Shown here in pieces: positions 1-7,515 of a stretch of DNA of 44,610 bases. The DNA lies in NCBI GenBank assembly GCA_013287085.1, contig JABDEM010000010.1, positions 1 to 44,610 on the forward strand, in the 5' to 3' direction. The notes beneath the pieces are model-generated. The model was not told the origin of the DNA, did no database searches, and was given only the letters and a program-made list of their open reading frames with translations. The translations under genes were made by a program, and so were the position numbers. The stretch is from Gammaproteobacteria bacterium (GTDB lineage: Bacteria > Pseudomonadota > Gammaproteobacteria > DSM-16500). Each line of letters opens with the position of its first letter. Position 1 is the first letter of the stretch.

Positions 1-1
1 A

Positions 2-373
2 GATATTGATTTAATTTGGAAAAAAGTATGTGAGTTGTTAGAAAATAAATCAGTACCCCTTACACTCAAGGATTTTAGTTGTATATCAGTCGATAACTCA
101 TCATGGGTTTCTTTGCTGCCAGAATCAAGTGATGAGTTGAGAGCAATGCATTGCACAATAGCAAAATTTATTAATAATCCCTTAAATAGATCTTTCGATA
201 ATTATACTCCGCATATGACTTTGATTAATACAAAACAAAAAAAATACGAAGAAGAAGTAAAAAAGATATCAAATTTATATTTCCCTATTTCAGATAGGTT
301 TATTTTGGCTTTGGGTAGGTCTGATGAAATAGGTCAATTTACTGAGATTTTATGTAAATTTCATTGGGAATGA
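2..373 (+). CDS. 2'-5' RNA ligase-like protein (LigT/2H phosphoesterase), 5' end outside window
   Basis: The reading frame is open from the left edge, so only the C-terminal ~123 residues are visible. A TTG at 35 is unlikely to be the start because the frame continues upstream without a stop. The motif PHMTLI fits the second H-x-T motif of the 2H phosphoesterase superfamily (LigT, 2'-5' RNA ligase-like, cyclic phosphodiesterases). That superfamily cleaves or joins 2',5' or cyclic nucleotide phosphodiesters using two HxT motifs. The first HxT motif must lie upstream of the window, so catalytic competence cannot be judged. The stop overlaps or nearly abuts the following SLOG-family gene, suggesting co-transcription. 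Substrate unknown. Confidence 0.6.
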   Translation, partial: DIDLIWKKVCELLENKSVPLTLKDFSCISVDNSSWVSLLPESSDELRAMHCTIAKFINNPLNRSFDNYTPHMTLINTKQKKYEEEVKKISNLYFPISDRFILALGRSDEIGQFTEILCKFHWE

Positions 374-375
374 AT

Positions 376-840
376 ATGCAAATTCTAATTAAAAAAATAG
401 TATCAGGTGGACAAGCAGGAGTTGATCGAGCAGCACTTGATGTAGCTATATTATTAAATATCCCTCATGGAGGGTGGTGCCCAAAAGGTCGACTTGCGGT
501 AGATGGCCCTATTGCCCATCGTTATCAATTAAAGGAAACACCAACTAGTGAGTATAGTGAACGTACTGCATGGAATGTCCGAGATTCTGATGCTACTTTA
601 ATCCTTGTAAGAGGTGAACCAAAGGGTGGAACCCAATTAACTGCTAATGTAGCTGCAGAGTTAAAGAAACCTTATTTGATTGTTGATTTATCTAATGAGC
701 AATCTATTAATGCAATTGTGGAGTGGATTGTAGCGAATAAGATTAACATTCTTAACATTGCGGGACCGCGAGCTACTGAAGATGCAGAAATTTATCAACT
801 TGCCTATGATGCGATTCAGGGATTTCTTAGTCGCGGGTAG
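376..840 (+). CDS. putative molybdenum carrier / circularly permuted YpsA (SLOG) family protein
   Basis: A protein of about 154 residues with an N-terminal KIVSGGQAGVDRAALDVA segment, a WCPKGR motif, and later RTAWNVRDSDATLILVRG and GGTQLT segments. This pattern is that of the cpYpsA/SLOG family, often annotated as putative molybdenum carrier. SLOG domains are Rossmann-like and bind nucleotides or nucleotide-derived ligands; the true ligand of this subgroup is uncertain. Start: ATG 376 is preferred because GGGAA at 366-370 sits at ribosome-binding distance. ATG 370 would overlap the previous stop as ATGA but has no room for a Shine-Dalgarno. It follows the LigT-like gene directly. Its 3' end overlaps the convergent cupin gene by 14 bp. 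Confidence 0.75.
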   Translation: MQILIKKIVSGGQAGVDRAALDVAILLNIPHGGWCPKGRLAVDGPIAHRYQLKETPTSEYSERTAWNVRDSDATLILVRGEPKGGTQLTANVAAELKKPYLIVDLSNEQSINAIVEWIVANKINILNIAGPRATEDAEIYQLAYDAIQGFLSRG

Positions 841-1174
841 TAATTACAATTGATCTGCCATCAGTTAATGTTCGTGTAATATGTCCTTTGCCAGTAAGAT
901 CGGTAGCAAACAAGATGTCACCTGGCTTAAATATACGGGTTTCCCCACCGCTTGCTTCAACTTCTATTTCACCTTCGAGATAAACAATATATTGAGGCTG
1001 AGGCGCATTGTGTAAATCAAAAATCATGTTTTTTTCAAAATCACGAAATATTATATTAGCGGCTTTAATTTTTTCAGAATATAACCCCAAATGTTGTTTT
1101 GTGGCAGGGCCTGAGTCTATTTCAGTGAAATAAGATTTGTTGTCCTCGCCTGTGTAGAGTTTGATGATTTTCAT
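827..1174 (-). CDS. cupin-fold protein, function unknown
   Basis: 115 residues with a single cupin-like beta-barrel pattern: IYVLEGEIEVE-like strand (YIVYLEGEIEVEASGG), then IFKPGDILFATDLTGKGHITR. The G-D-I-L and H residues of cupin motif 2 are recognisable, while motif 1 lacks the usual paired histidines (only DLHNAPQPQYIV). Metal binding is therefore doubtful. A clear AAGGAA ribosome site precedes ATG 1174. It converges on the SLOG gene with a 14-bp overlap and is followed upstream by an inverted-repeat element. Small cupins bind sugars, organic acids or nothing known; no specific role can be assigned. Confidence 0.65.
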   Translation of the reverse strand: MKIIKLYTGEDNKSYFTEIDSGPATKQHLGLYSEKIKAANIIFRDFEKNMIFDLHNAPQPQYIVYLEGEIEVEASGGETRIFKPGDILFATDLTGKGHITRTLTDGRSIVITTRD

Positions 1175-1200
1175 GGTTTCCTTTATTTCTTACAGAGAAA

Positions 1201-1274
1201 AAGGGTGCACGTCTCACCTTTTAACAAGTTGTATATATTACTTAAGATTGTTGAAAGGTGAGACGCGACCCCTT
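1201..1274. repeat. 74-bp imperfect inverted repeat (MITE/REP-like or bidirectional terminator)
   Basis: A 22-nt left arm (1201-1222) and a 22-nt right arm (1253-1274) are inverted complements with only four mismatches; the shared core is TCTCACCTTT / AAAGGTGAGA. A 30-nt AT-rich loop separates them. The arms end in AAGGG and CCCTT. No coding sequence is inside. The element lies between the 5' end of the cupin gene and the 3' end of the next leftward gene. It could be a small miniature transposable element or REP unit, or it could end transcription of the leftward operon. It has no U-tract, which weakens the simple terminator reading. Confidence 0.6.
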
Positions 1275-1285
1275 CTGATTCGTAT

Positions 1286-1804
1286 TTATTTTTCTTTATC
1301 AGCAATCTGAAATAGAACTATATTATCTTTGGAAATTTGACTTGTATTATCCGATTTTTTTATCATATCTCTAGCAAGCTGTCTTCCATGATTAAAGCCA
1401 GTATTGTAAGCAATCTTATATAAATCCATATTTTTGATTTTTTCAATAAGTAAAATATTGTCACATATTTCATCTCCAGATAGAATTTCCTCGGTATTTC
1501 CATCGGAAAGTTTGTATTTGTTATCTCTTAATATTTCTGAAATATTCAATAATGACTTTTTTTGTGAGTCTACATAATTATCAATGGTGATCTTCATTAA
1601 ATCAACGGGATGAATATCATATAATAAATTTTTATCATTAATAATATCTTCAAATGTAAATTTAGGAAAAGTATGTTCTCCAAATATCTTGAAACGATAG
1701 ACAATGCTTTTTTTAGATAAATTGTAAAAATGGCTATCTAGAGATAAAAAATATCTTGGTTTTATTTTTCTAATATAGTTTAGGATTGTGCTAAATAATT
1801 TCAT
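1286..1804 (-). CDS. hypothetical protein, last gene of the VUT-CpdA operon
   Basis: 172 residues from ATG 1804, chosen because it follows the upstream stop (1809) by 4 nt; an upstream in-frame start at 1870 would overlap the phosphodiesterase gene. The protein is Ile/Lys/Asn rich. Visible segments include KIKPRYFLSLDSHFYNLSKK near the N-terminus and a C-terminal stretch around YNTGFNHGRQLARDMIKK. No transmembrane segment, signal peptide or catalytic motif was recognised. Position suggests co-transcription with the CpdA-like and VUT genes. Function unknown. Confidence 0.6.
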   Translation of the reverse strand: MKLFSTILNYIRKIKPRYFLSLDSHFYNLSKKSIVYRFKIFGEHTFPKFTFEDIINDKNLLYDIHPVDLMKITIDNYVDSQKKSLLNISEILRDNKYKLSDGNTEEILSGDEICDNILLIEKIKNMDLYKIAYNTGFNHGRQLARDMIKKSDNTSQISKDNIVLFQIADKEK

Positions 1805-1808
1805 AGTG

Positions 1809-2549
1809 TTACCATATTTTGGAAGATGCTCTATAGCCATCAAGTTCAAAATGATAAATTTTATAACCAATTTTGTTATCTATTCTTAGATCTTTGGTTC
1901 CTTTTAGCCATTGAAGGCATGTAGCAGGTGATGATTCAATCATGATATTGTTATATTTGAATTGGTAGTCTCCGTGTACATGTCCACAAATAACTAGTTC
2001 AACTTTGGTTCCTGTAACTATATCCCAAAAATTAGAGGCGTTTCTTAAAATATAGCTATCAATTAATGGTGTGCCAACTGGTGCAGGATGATGATGCATA
2101 ACGATCGCTATTTTTTTTTCAGATGGCGAGGAAGCGATTTTATCTTTTAGCATCTTTAATTCTGTTGGGGATAAATATCCGTCTTCGGCCCCTTCTATTT
2201 TGGTATTTAGAAAAATCAAATTCCAATTTTTTAAAATTAAACTTGCGGTGCGATTAAAATTTTTAGCGGATTGAAAGATTGATTCTAATTGTTTTGTATT
2301 ATCATGGTTACCTGGGATCCAATAAACAGGGATATTTAAATTAGAAAGATGGTTAACAACTTTTTGGTATGATTCGGGGGTTTCATCTTGAGAGGTGTCG
2401 CCCGTCAGAAAAATCATATCTGTATCTTGGATATCTTCATCCAAAATCTTGATCATGACATTTTTAAATGTTATGTTGCTTTTTACGCCATAAATATCCA
2501 AATCATCATTTGCAAATAAATGCATATCACTTATTTGAATAACTTTCAT
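1809..2549 (-). CDS. CpdA-like metallophosphoesterase (3',5'-cyclic nucleotide phosphodiesterase family)
   Basis: 246 residues with the complete calcineurin-like metal-binding set: ISDMHLF (D-x-H near residue 8-10), TGDTSQD (GD), PGNHDN (GNHD), MHHHPAP (H) and GHVHGD (GHxH). The order and spacing match the class III cyclic nucleotide phosphodiesterase group to which CpdA of Escherichia coli belongs, which hydrolyses cAMP using two metal ions in the cytoplasm. Substrate specificity cannot be read from the motifs. Start: ATG 2549 is preferred over the in-frame 2618 because AAAGGATGG precedes it and the conserved fold begins at MKVIQISD. It overlaps the upstream transporter gene by 23 bp, so translation may be coupled. 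Confidence 0.8.
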   Translation of the reverse strand: MKVIQISDMHLFANDDLDIYGVKSNITFKNVMIKILDEDIQDTDMIFLTGDTSQDETPESYQKVVNHLSNLNIPVYWIPGNHDNTKQLESIFQSAKNFNRTASLILKNWNLIFLNTKIEGAEDGYLSPTELKMLKDKIASSPSEKKIAIVMHHHPAPVGTPLIDSYILRNASNFWDIVTGTKVELVICGHVHGDYQFKYNNIMIESSPATCLQWLKGTKDLRIDNKIGYKIYHFELDGYRASSKIW

Positions 2550-3276
2550 GATGCCATCCTTTATTGTCACTGGTTTTATTGAATTTATTTTCTCCATGAA
2601 TATTTTCATTAAATACATTCATTGGATTGTAAGAGACGCCATAATCAAAATAGTCTAATTTCTCCATACGCTTGACTAAATTAGTTAATACTAATGCTGC
2701 TGGGAACAATAAAAAGGCAATTATCATCTTGTATAGCCAGGTATTAAATGAAATCAGTATAATATGATGGAATGAATATTGATGATAAAAGTTAATAGGA
2801 TATGAGATAGATACTAATATTGCATTTCCGATTGCATTTGAAGCAAGAAATCTTAAAATAAAATATGTCCCTGATAGATAAATTTTTAATTTAGACATGA
2901 TTATGTCGCTAATAAAATAGGCGCACATTATTGCAGTAGTAGAGGCTATTAACACGCGCCACAGATTGTGATACAGATTTAGGTAAAATAGTGTGGTGGC
3001 TGACTCTTCTGGAGAGGGTAATAATACAAAAAGATTAACGGTTAAAATAAATAATGCTTGGCAAATAAGCTGTACCCAAATGATTCGCCCAGCTAATGTA
3101 AAACCATACACTTCAGTAATAATGCTTGCAAACAAAAATCCAAGAGGAAAAATTAATCCGCTTGCTGCGAAATCATAACCGCAAATTGAAACAACTTTAA
3201 ATGCTAGCGCATCACAAATTAATAAAATGGTTATCATTAAACCAATCAATGGGCCGTATAGTTTTAATTTATGCAT
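2527..3276 (-). CDS. VUT family membrane transporter (queuosine-precursor transporter-like)
   Basis: 249 residues with about six hydrophobic helices. The signature stretch FPLGFLFASIITEVYG matches the VUT/YhhQ family (formerly putative vitamin uptake). YhhQ of E. coli imports the queuosine precursors preQ0 and preQ1. After the last helix there is a hydrophilic tail of ~45 residues rich in Asn/Lys that overlaps the next gene by 23 bp. It lies 6 bp downstream of the XRE-S24 regulator and starts the string transporter-phosphodiesterase-unknown. Substrate is inferred from family only; no queuosine biosynthesis or tRNA-guanine transglycosylase gene is in the window. Confidence 0.75.
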   Translation of the reverse strand: MHKLKLYGPLIGLMITILLICDALAFKVVSICGYDFAASGLIFPLGFLFASIITEVYGFTLAGRIIWVQLICQALFILTVNLFVLLPSPEESATTLFYLNLYHNLWRVLIASTTAIMCAYFISDIIMSKLKIYLSGTYFILRFLASNAIGNAILVSISYPINFYHQYSFHHIILISFNTWLYKMIIAFLLFPAALVLTNLVKRMEKLDYFDYGVSYNPMNVFNENIHGENKFNKTSDNKGWHHESYSNK

Positions 3277-3282
3277 AAAATA

Positions 3283-3936
3283 TTAATCATGAAAATGTTG
3301 AATTGCTTTTATTACAATGCCGTGAATCGTAAAATTGTTGTCTTTTATAATATTGTCACCAATTATTTCCGAAATAGGTTTAAAAAAGTATGACCTTCCC
3401 TCAATAAAAACTTTTCTGAAACAGGGAGAATGTTGTTCAAACTGAACTAATACGATATCACCATCATGAACATGAATATCTTGGGTAACTACAAAAATAG
3501 ATCCTTTTTCAAAAAGAGGGCTCATTGCGTTATTATTTACTTTTATAGCGAAATGTTTGTTCGGTTTCCATAAATCTATTTCGGTTGAAATTGTGCTTTT
3601 GTATTTATTTTGATTTTTTAAGAACTCTGCTAATTCATCTAAAGTCAGTAAAGGAATTTCGTAAGCAATGCGCGATATATTGCCAATTGCAGATAAATTT
3701 CTTTCGGTAAGCTGGCCAATAGTGACATTAAAAAACTCGGCTAGTTGATATAGGGTCGATAGAGTTGGATTGCCAGCTCCTCTCTTCAGCCCGTTAATAG
3801 TAGTTAAAGCTATACCAGTTTTTTCGCTTAAGTCAGCCGAGTCTGTATTAAACTTATGCATCAGGAGTCGTAGATTGGTCGCAAGAATCCCAATATCGCC
3901 TTCATCTGTAATCTTTTTATTGATATCGCTTGACAT
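3283..3936 (-). CDS. XRE-family repressor with S24 (LexA/CI-like) C-terminal domain lacking the catalytic serine
   Basis: 217 residues. Residues ~17-75 form an XRE helix-turn-helix (LSEKTGIALTTINGLKRGAG then TLYQLAEFFNVTIGQL). Residues ~128-212 form a LexA/CI-like S24 domain: VNNNAMSPLFEKGS is the equivalent of the usual (G/D)SMxPxF..GD block. At the position of the nucleophilic serine there is Ala137 (N-A-M-S-P), so autocleavage is not expected by the standard mechanism. The Lys-bearing strand FRKVFIEG (K175) is present. It is the first gene of a leftward operon with the VUT transporter and probably represses its own promoter; direct repeats and a palindrome lie just upstream. Confidence 0.8.
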   Translation of the reverse strand: MSSDINKKITDEGDIGILATNLRLLMHKFNTDSADLSEKTGIALTTINGLKRGAGNPTLSTLYQLAEFFNVTIGQLTERNLSAIGNISRIAYEIPLLTLDELAEFLKNQNKYKSTISTEIDLWKPNKHFAIKVNNNAMSPLFEKGSIFVVTQDIHVHDGDIVLVQFEQHSPCFRKVFIEGRSYFFKPISEIIGDNIIKDNNFTIHGIVIKAIQHFHD

Positions 3937-3941
3937 TTATT

Positions 3942-3973
3942 CACTATAAAGTTATTTATAACGCTATAAAGTT
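3942..3973. promoter_or_regulatory. candidate operator of the XRE-S24 repressor
   Basis: The motif CTATAAAGTT occurs twice in direct orientation (3944-3953 and 3964-3973), 20 bp apart, or about two helical turns. Between them is the palindrome GTTAT-TT-ATAAC (3951-3962). The cluster starts 6 bp upstream of the repressor start codon, the normal place for an autoregulatory site, and may also act on the divergent gene at 4128. Binding is inferred from position and symmetry only. Confidence 0.45.
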
Positions 3974-4127
3974 TATCATATCTTTAAAACGATAGGACAG
4001 TTATTTAATGCTAGATGGATATTTTACTAAATTGTTATATAAACACCAGTCATTTAAGCAATAAGAATATCCATGCTGGTTTGGTTAATCAAATTTATTG
4101 AAGGTAAAGCATAGTTAGGGGGTCAAT

Positions 4128-4616
4128 ATGGTATCTTCTATTTCAAATAACACTAATTATTCAAGTTTGTGTTTAAGGGATATGTTTAGTCTGACAGACA
4201 TAGCATCTGTATCCAAGCTTGATCGCATTTTTCTAAAAGCATTTTTATTATACCGTCTGCACGCTTTTTTATCTGAACTTCTAAAAGGCAAAATCCAGTC
4301 AGAACTAACTGAATCAAATCATCTATCAATGGAGTGTTATGCAATGGATACTAAAATCACCCAATTAATCATCCGAGAAATTCTCGAATCTGAGCAATAT
4401 ACCTTAGAAGGCATTGCCCAATACACCCGAATTCCTCTGGATGTAATAGTAGACGCTGCATGTGGAAACAATTGCCAGATTTCTATTACCCCGTGGATAA
4501 GAATTGTGAACTTATATATGGAAGTTAAACCTGAAATTTCAGAAAAGCTCTGTGAGAAATTATTATGCTTAAGGCAAGAAAACCAAGTGATGAAGAAACT
4601 GCTTTTAAATGAATAA
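4128..4616 (+). CDS. hypothetical protein, divergent from the S24 repressor
   Basis: 162 residues. A very strong ribosome site (AGGGGG, 4118-4123) precedes ATG 4128. The C-terminal half (LEGIAQYTRIPLDVIVDAACG, then a Leu-rich helix) has the look of a small helix-turn-helix similar to XRE DNA-binding modules, preceded by a segment of Leu-rich helices. No signal peptide or membrane segment was seen. It is transcribed away from the S24 repressor across a 191-bp intergenic region and could share its control. Not recognised as a named family; a regulatory role is only a guess. Confidence 0.6.
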   Translation: MVSSISNNTNYSSLCLRDMFSLTDIASVSKLDRIFLKAFLLYRLHAFLSELLKGKIQSELTESNHLSMECYAMDTKITQLIIREILESEQYTLEGIAQYTRIPLDVIVDAACGNNCQISITPWIRIVNLYMEVKPEISEKLCEKLLCLRQENQVMKKLLLNE

Positions 4617-4678
4617 TAAAGTGTAGGTTTACAGATTGACGCCAACATATAATGTATTAAGATTTAATGGGTATCTAT

Positions 4679-5176
4679 ATGCTGAACTATTCAATTCAAC
4701 CAATTACTGAAGCGCACATAATTGATTACTCGGCTGCTTTAGATAGCGTAGCAAGAGAACATAAATATTTAGCCTATTTAATAGGCCCATCCCTAGAAGC
4801 GTCACGTAGATTTGTAATGGAAAATATCAAAGGGAACCGGCCGCATTTTGTTGCAATTCACGAAGGAAAAGTTATAGGTTGGTGCGATATCACATCTTTT
4901 AATCGTCCTGTCTTTGCTCATTCGGGCGCGTTAGGAATTGGTGTATTAGCTGCTTATCGTCGACAAGGAATCGGAAATGCTTTGATGCTTGCAGCGATTG
5001 AAAAAGCAAAATCAATTGGGCTTACACGGATTGAGCTTACTGTTAGAGAAAACAATGAAAATGCTATTATTCTATATAAAAAACTAGGTTTTGTTATAGA
5101 GGGTTTGCACCGTAATGCAGTGCGAATTGGAAATAAATATGAAAATTTGATTAGTATGGCTTTGTTGTTTGAGTGA
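4679..5176 (+). CDS. GNAT family N-acetyltransferase
   Basis: About 165 residues. The acetyl-CoA binding motif A is clear: LGIGVLAAYRRQGIGNALM, containing the R/Q-x-x-G-x-G/A loop (RRQGIG). It is followed by LTVRENNENAIILYKKLGFVIEG, the typical GNAT C-terminal N-E-N-A-I-x-L-Y-x-K-x-G-F. The family transfers an acetyl group from acetyl-CoA to an amine; the substrate here is unknown. Two starts are possible: ATG 4667 and ATG 4679; neither has a strong ribosome site, and a GGG at 4669-4671 slightly favours 4679. The downstream VOC gene begins 11 bp after the stop. Confidence 0.85.
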   Translation: MLNYSIQPITEAHIIDYSAALDSVAREHKYLAYLIGPSLEASRRFVMENIKGNRPHFVAIHEGKVIGWCDITSFNRPVFAHSGALGIGVLAAYRRQGIGNALMLAAIEKAKSIGLTRIELTVRENNENAIILYKKLGFVIEGLHRNAVRIGNKYENLISMALLFE

Positions 5177-5187
5177 GGGGAGTTGTA

Positions 5188-5574
5188 ATGCTTTTTTCAG
5201 GACTGCATCACGTTGCAATCATATGTTCTAATTACGAGATTTCCAAGAAATTTTATACTGAAATCCTTGGTTTTGAGATAATTCAAGAAGTGTATAGAGA
5301 AGAAAGAAAATCCTATAAACTTGATCTAATGGTGCCTGGGAAGGTGCAAATTGAACTATTTTCATTTGAGTCACCACCCAAGAGACTCACGCATCCAGAA
5401 GCATCTGGTTTAAGACATTTGGCATTTAAGGTCGATAATATTGCTTCTGTATCAAAGTATTTGGAAACAAAAGGGGTTAAATGTGAGCCTGTTAGGATCG
5501 ATGACTATACAGGTAAAGAATATACTTTTTTTAGGGATCCCGATGATTTGCCATTGGAAATATATGTAATATAA
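5188..5574 (+). CDS. VOC family protein, YaeR-like (glyoxalase/dioxygenase superfamily)
   Basis: 128 residues forming one vicinal-oxygen-chelate unit of two beta-alpha-beta-beta-beta halves. Four metal-ligand positions are visible: His in GLHHVAI, Glu in VQIELFSF, His in GLRHLAFKV and Glu in LPLEIYVI. The arrangement is closest to the YaeR/SMU1112c-like glyoxalase group. Known members bind divalent metals but the reaction of this branch is unclear. Start ATG 5188 is chosen because AGGGGAG (5175-5181) lies at the right distance; a GTG at 5173 is in frame but lacks a site. Probably co-transcribed with the GNAT. Confidence 0.8.
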   Translation: MLFSGLHHVAIICSNYEISKKFYTEILGFEIIQEVYREERKSYKLDLMVPGKVQIELFSFESPPKRLTHPEASGLRHLAFKVDNIASVSKYLETKGVKCEPVRIDDYTGKEYTFFRDPDDLPLEIYVI

Positions 5575-5604
5575 CTTGTTGGGTGTCATCAGAAAGGGTG
5601 TAGC

Positions 5605-7515
5605 CTAGACTCCACCCGGCCCACCTCTCCCATCTCTTTGTCTTGTCGGATCGTTAGCAGATGGATTATACCCAGGAGCACGAGTAGCAGGATTATATGC
5701 CGGAGGAGATTGAAACATAACTGAAGAAGCACTGGAATAACCAGCAGGCTTTGATCTAGCCGCAGCAGCACCCTTTCTGCCTTCATGTTTCGCATCTTCT
5801 TCATCTGATGAGCTTGAAGAAACTGATCTACTTAAGCTCGGAGAAGGAAAAGAGGATCCAACAGAGTCAAAAGAGGAACGAGTAGAAGGCGCGCTTGGTG
5901 GTGTGCTTCCCAAGCTCACTGATGATGAAAGCATATGTTCTAAGCCACTTAAATCATCCATCAACCCATCAAGACGCTCTTCTTGCATCCCAGAAAAATC
6001 TGAATCTATTTGCGGGGTCCATGGCTGAATGCCTGGTCTAGCGTTAGAGAGAGGCTGTGGTCTGCCAGGAATAGGCATTGGCGCCGAAGCTTTACTAATA
6101 TTTTGTTTAGATACTTGCGGTGTAAACTTTTCACGCAGAGCTTTAAGGTAAGTGGATGCTTGTTTATAAACCGGTTGAATTTGGTCTTCAAATATATCCA
6201 GCGTAGCATTATAAACATCTACTGAAGGTTGAAATGCATTCAGTTTAGCAGTAAATAAATCTTTGCGAGCTTTTATAGCTGACTTGTACATTTCGCCTAA
6301 ATCAGGCCCTGGCGCAGGCTTTTTATCTTCAGTGTCTAATTGAGCAATAATATTTTGCAGAGGAGGTTTTATTAAACCAATTTCATCTCCAACAGTATCA
6401 GATTTATTACCAAGCTTAGAAATGGATTCTTTTGCTTTATCTACGTCAGCTTTGAGAGCATCCATTGCAGCACGAATTTCTCGAGGATCTAAATCATGCT
6501 TCTTTTCCAACAAAGAAATTCCAGCCATTTTTTTAGAAATGTCAGCTATAACTGTATTTAATAATATATTAGCTTCATCTGAAAAATCTTTAATATTTTT
6601 TTCTGTATTAGGAATGGCAACATCAAAATTATTAGGAGTTCCAATTGAAAACACACGATGTAAATTTGAAACAGTTTGTTGTAAAGCTGCATCAAATTCA
6701 GCTTTCATTTTCTGTGGTTCCGATTCCTTATATTCAAACAAAATTTCTACATTTGGATTTAAGCCTATTGATTCGAGTTGAGGAACGGATACCCTATGCA
6801 TCATTAGCCCGGGCTTCTGAAGTGATTTTTGCAGTTCCAAAAATTTTAAACTAACCATTTTTTCCGCTTGTTTTTGTTGTTTTAGAATTGCGTCATGAGT
6901 TTCATTTCTAATTTCTTGAATGCTAAGGTAAAGAGCATGCTGTTTTTTAAAATTACTTAGATCAGATTGAACTATGTGATAATTTTTTTCGAGTTGTTCA
7001 AGCTTGGACAAAACCTCATGATCATGGCCGTGATTGTTTCCTGTAAATCTTTTCTTTTTCTCCGCAATAAATTTATGAATTTCAGACAATATTTGATCGT
7101 AAATTGTAAGAGATTGAAGTGCTTTCTGTTTTTCTAGAATTTCATTCCTAATATCAATTAATTTACGCACTTGTACATTAATTTTTTCTAGTCTGGAGTC
7201 AGCAACCGTACTTAAAAATTGTTTTAAAGGTAAATGTTCAGCATCGTAAAATAGCTGATCGTAATCGGCTCTAATCGAGTTTGCTGCCAGAGTGTAAGTT
7301 TCACTTTCTAATAGTCTTATAATGGCAATACTTTTTCTATAGGATTCAAGAAGCTCACTAATTTTGACAAGTTGGTTATTTAGATAGCCGCCTTCAACTG
7401 CAATTGTTGCATCTTCTATCATAATCGCTATTATTTGAGGATGTGTTCCTTTCGATTCCAACGATTTTTGAAGATCTCTAATACGTTGTAACCCATTTTC
7501 TCTTGCTAAAGCCAT
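5605..7515 (-). CDS. large coiled-coil protein with Ser/Pro-rich tail and PPxY motif; candidate Dot/Icm effector
   Basis: 636 residues from ATG 7515, which has TGAGG six bases upstream; a TTG at 7536 is in frame but without a site. The first ~440 residues are helical and charged, with coiled-coil-like Leu/Glu/Lys periodicity (for example SKLEQLEKNYHIVQSDLSNF). The last ~160 residues switch to low-complexity Pro/Ser/Gly sequence, with runs such as SRSVSSSSSDEEDAK and a QSPPAYNPATRAPGYNPSAN segment; PPAY (about residues 604-607) fits the PPxY ligand of eukaryotic WW domains. No signal peptide or membrane helix. No family recognised. Length, coiled coils, eukaryote-like short motif and the presence of dotM/dotL in the genome make a translocated effector plausible, not proven. 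Confidence 0.65.
   Translation of the reverse strand: MALARENGLQRIRDLQKSLESKGTHPQIIAIMIEDATIAVEGGYLNNQLVKISELLESYRKSIAIIRLLESETYTLAANSIRADYDQLFYDAEHLPLKQFLSTVADSRLEKINVQVRKLIDIRNEILEKQKALQSLTIYDQILSEIHKFIAEKKKRFTGNNHGHDHEVLSKLEQLEKNYHIVQSDLSNFKKQHALYLSIQEIRNETHDAILKQQKQAEKMVSLKFLELQKSLQKPGLMMHRVSVPQLESIGLNPNVEILFEYKESEPQKMKAEFDAALQQTVSNLHRVFSIGTPNNFDVAIPNTEKNIKDFSDEANILLNTVIADISKKMAGISLLEKKHDLDPREIRAAMDALKADVDKAKESISKLGNKSDTVGDEIGLIKPPLQNIIAQLDTEDKKPAPGPDLGEMYKSAIKARKDLFTAKLNAFQPSVDVYNATLDIFEDQIQPVYKQASTYLKALREKFTPQVSKQNISKASAPMPIPGRPQPLSNARPGIQPWTPQIDSDFSGMQEERLDGLMDDLSGLEHMLSSSVSLGSTPPSAPSTRSSFDSVGSSFPSPSLSRSVSSSSSDEEDAKHEGRKGAAAARSKPAGYSSASSVMFQSPPAYNPATRAPGYNPSANDPTRQRDGRGGPGGV

Noticed and set aside
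3937..4127. Hidden small gene or RNA between the repressor and the 162-aa gene
   Set aside because: No open frame with ribosome site and no stable hairpin; only operator-like repeats and AT-rich promoter DNA.
4337..4648. Minus-strand open frame of 103 codons opposite the 162-aa gene
   Set aside because: Lies antisense inside a gene with a strong ribosome site and has no site of its own; composition looks like a shadow.
6010..6854. Three plus-strand open frames inside the 636-aa gene
   Set aside because: All are antisense to a long coherent coding frame, lack ribosome sites and show no protein-like motif.
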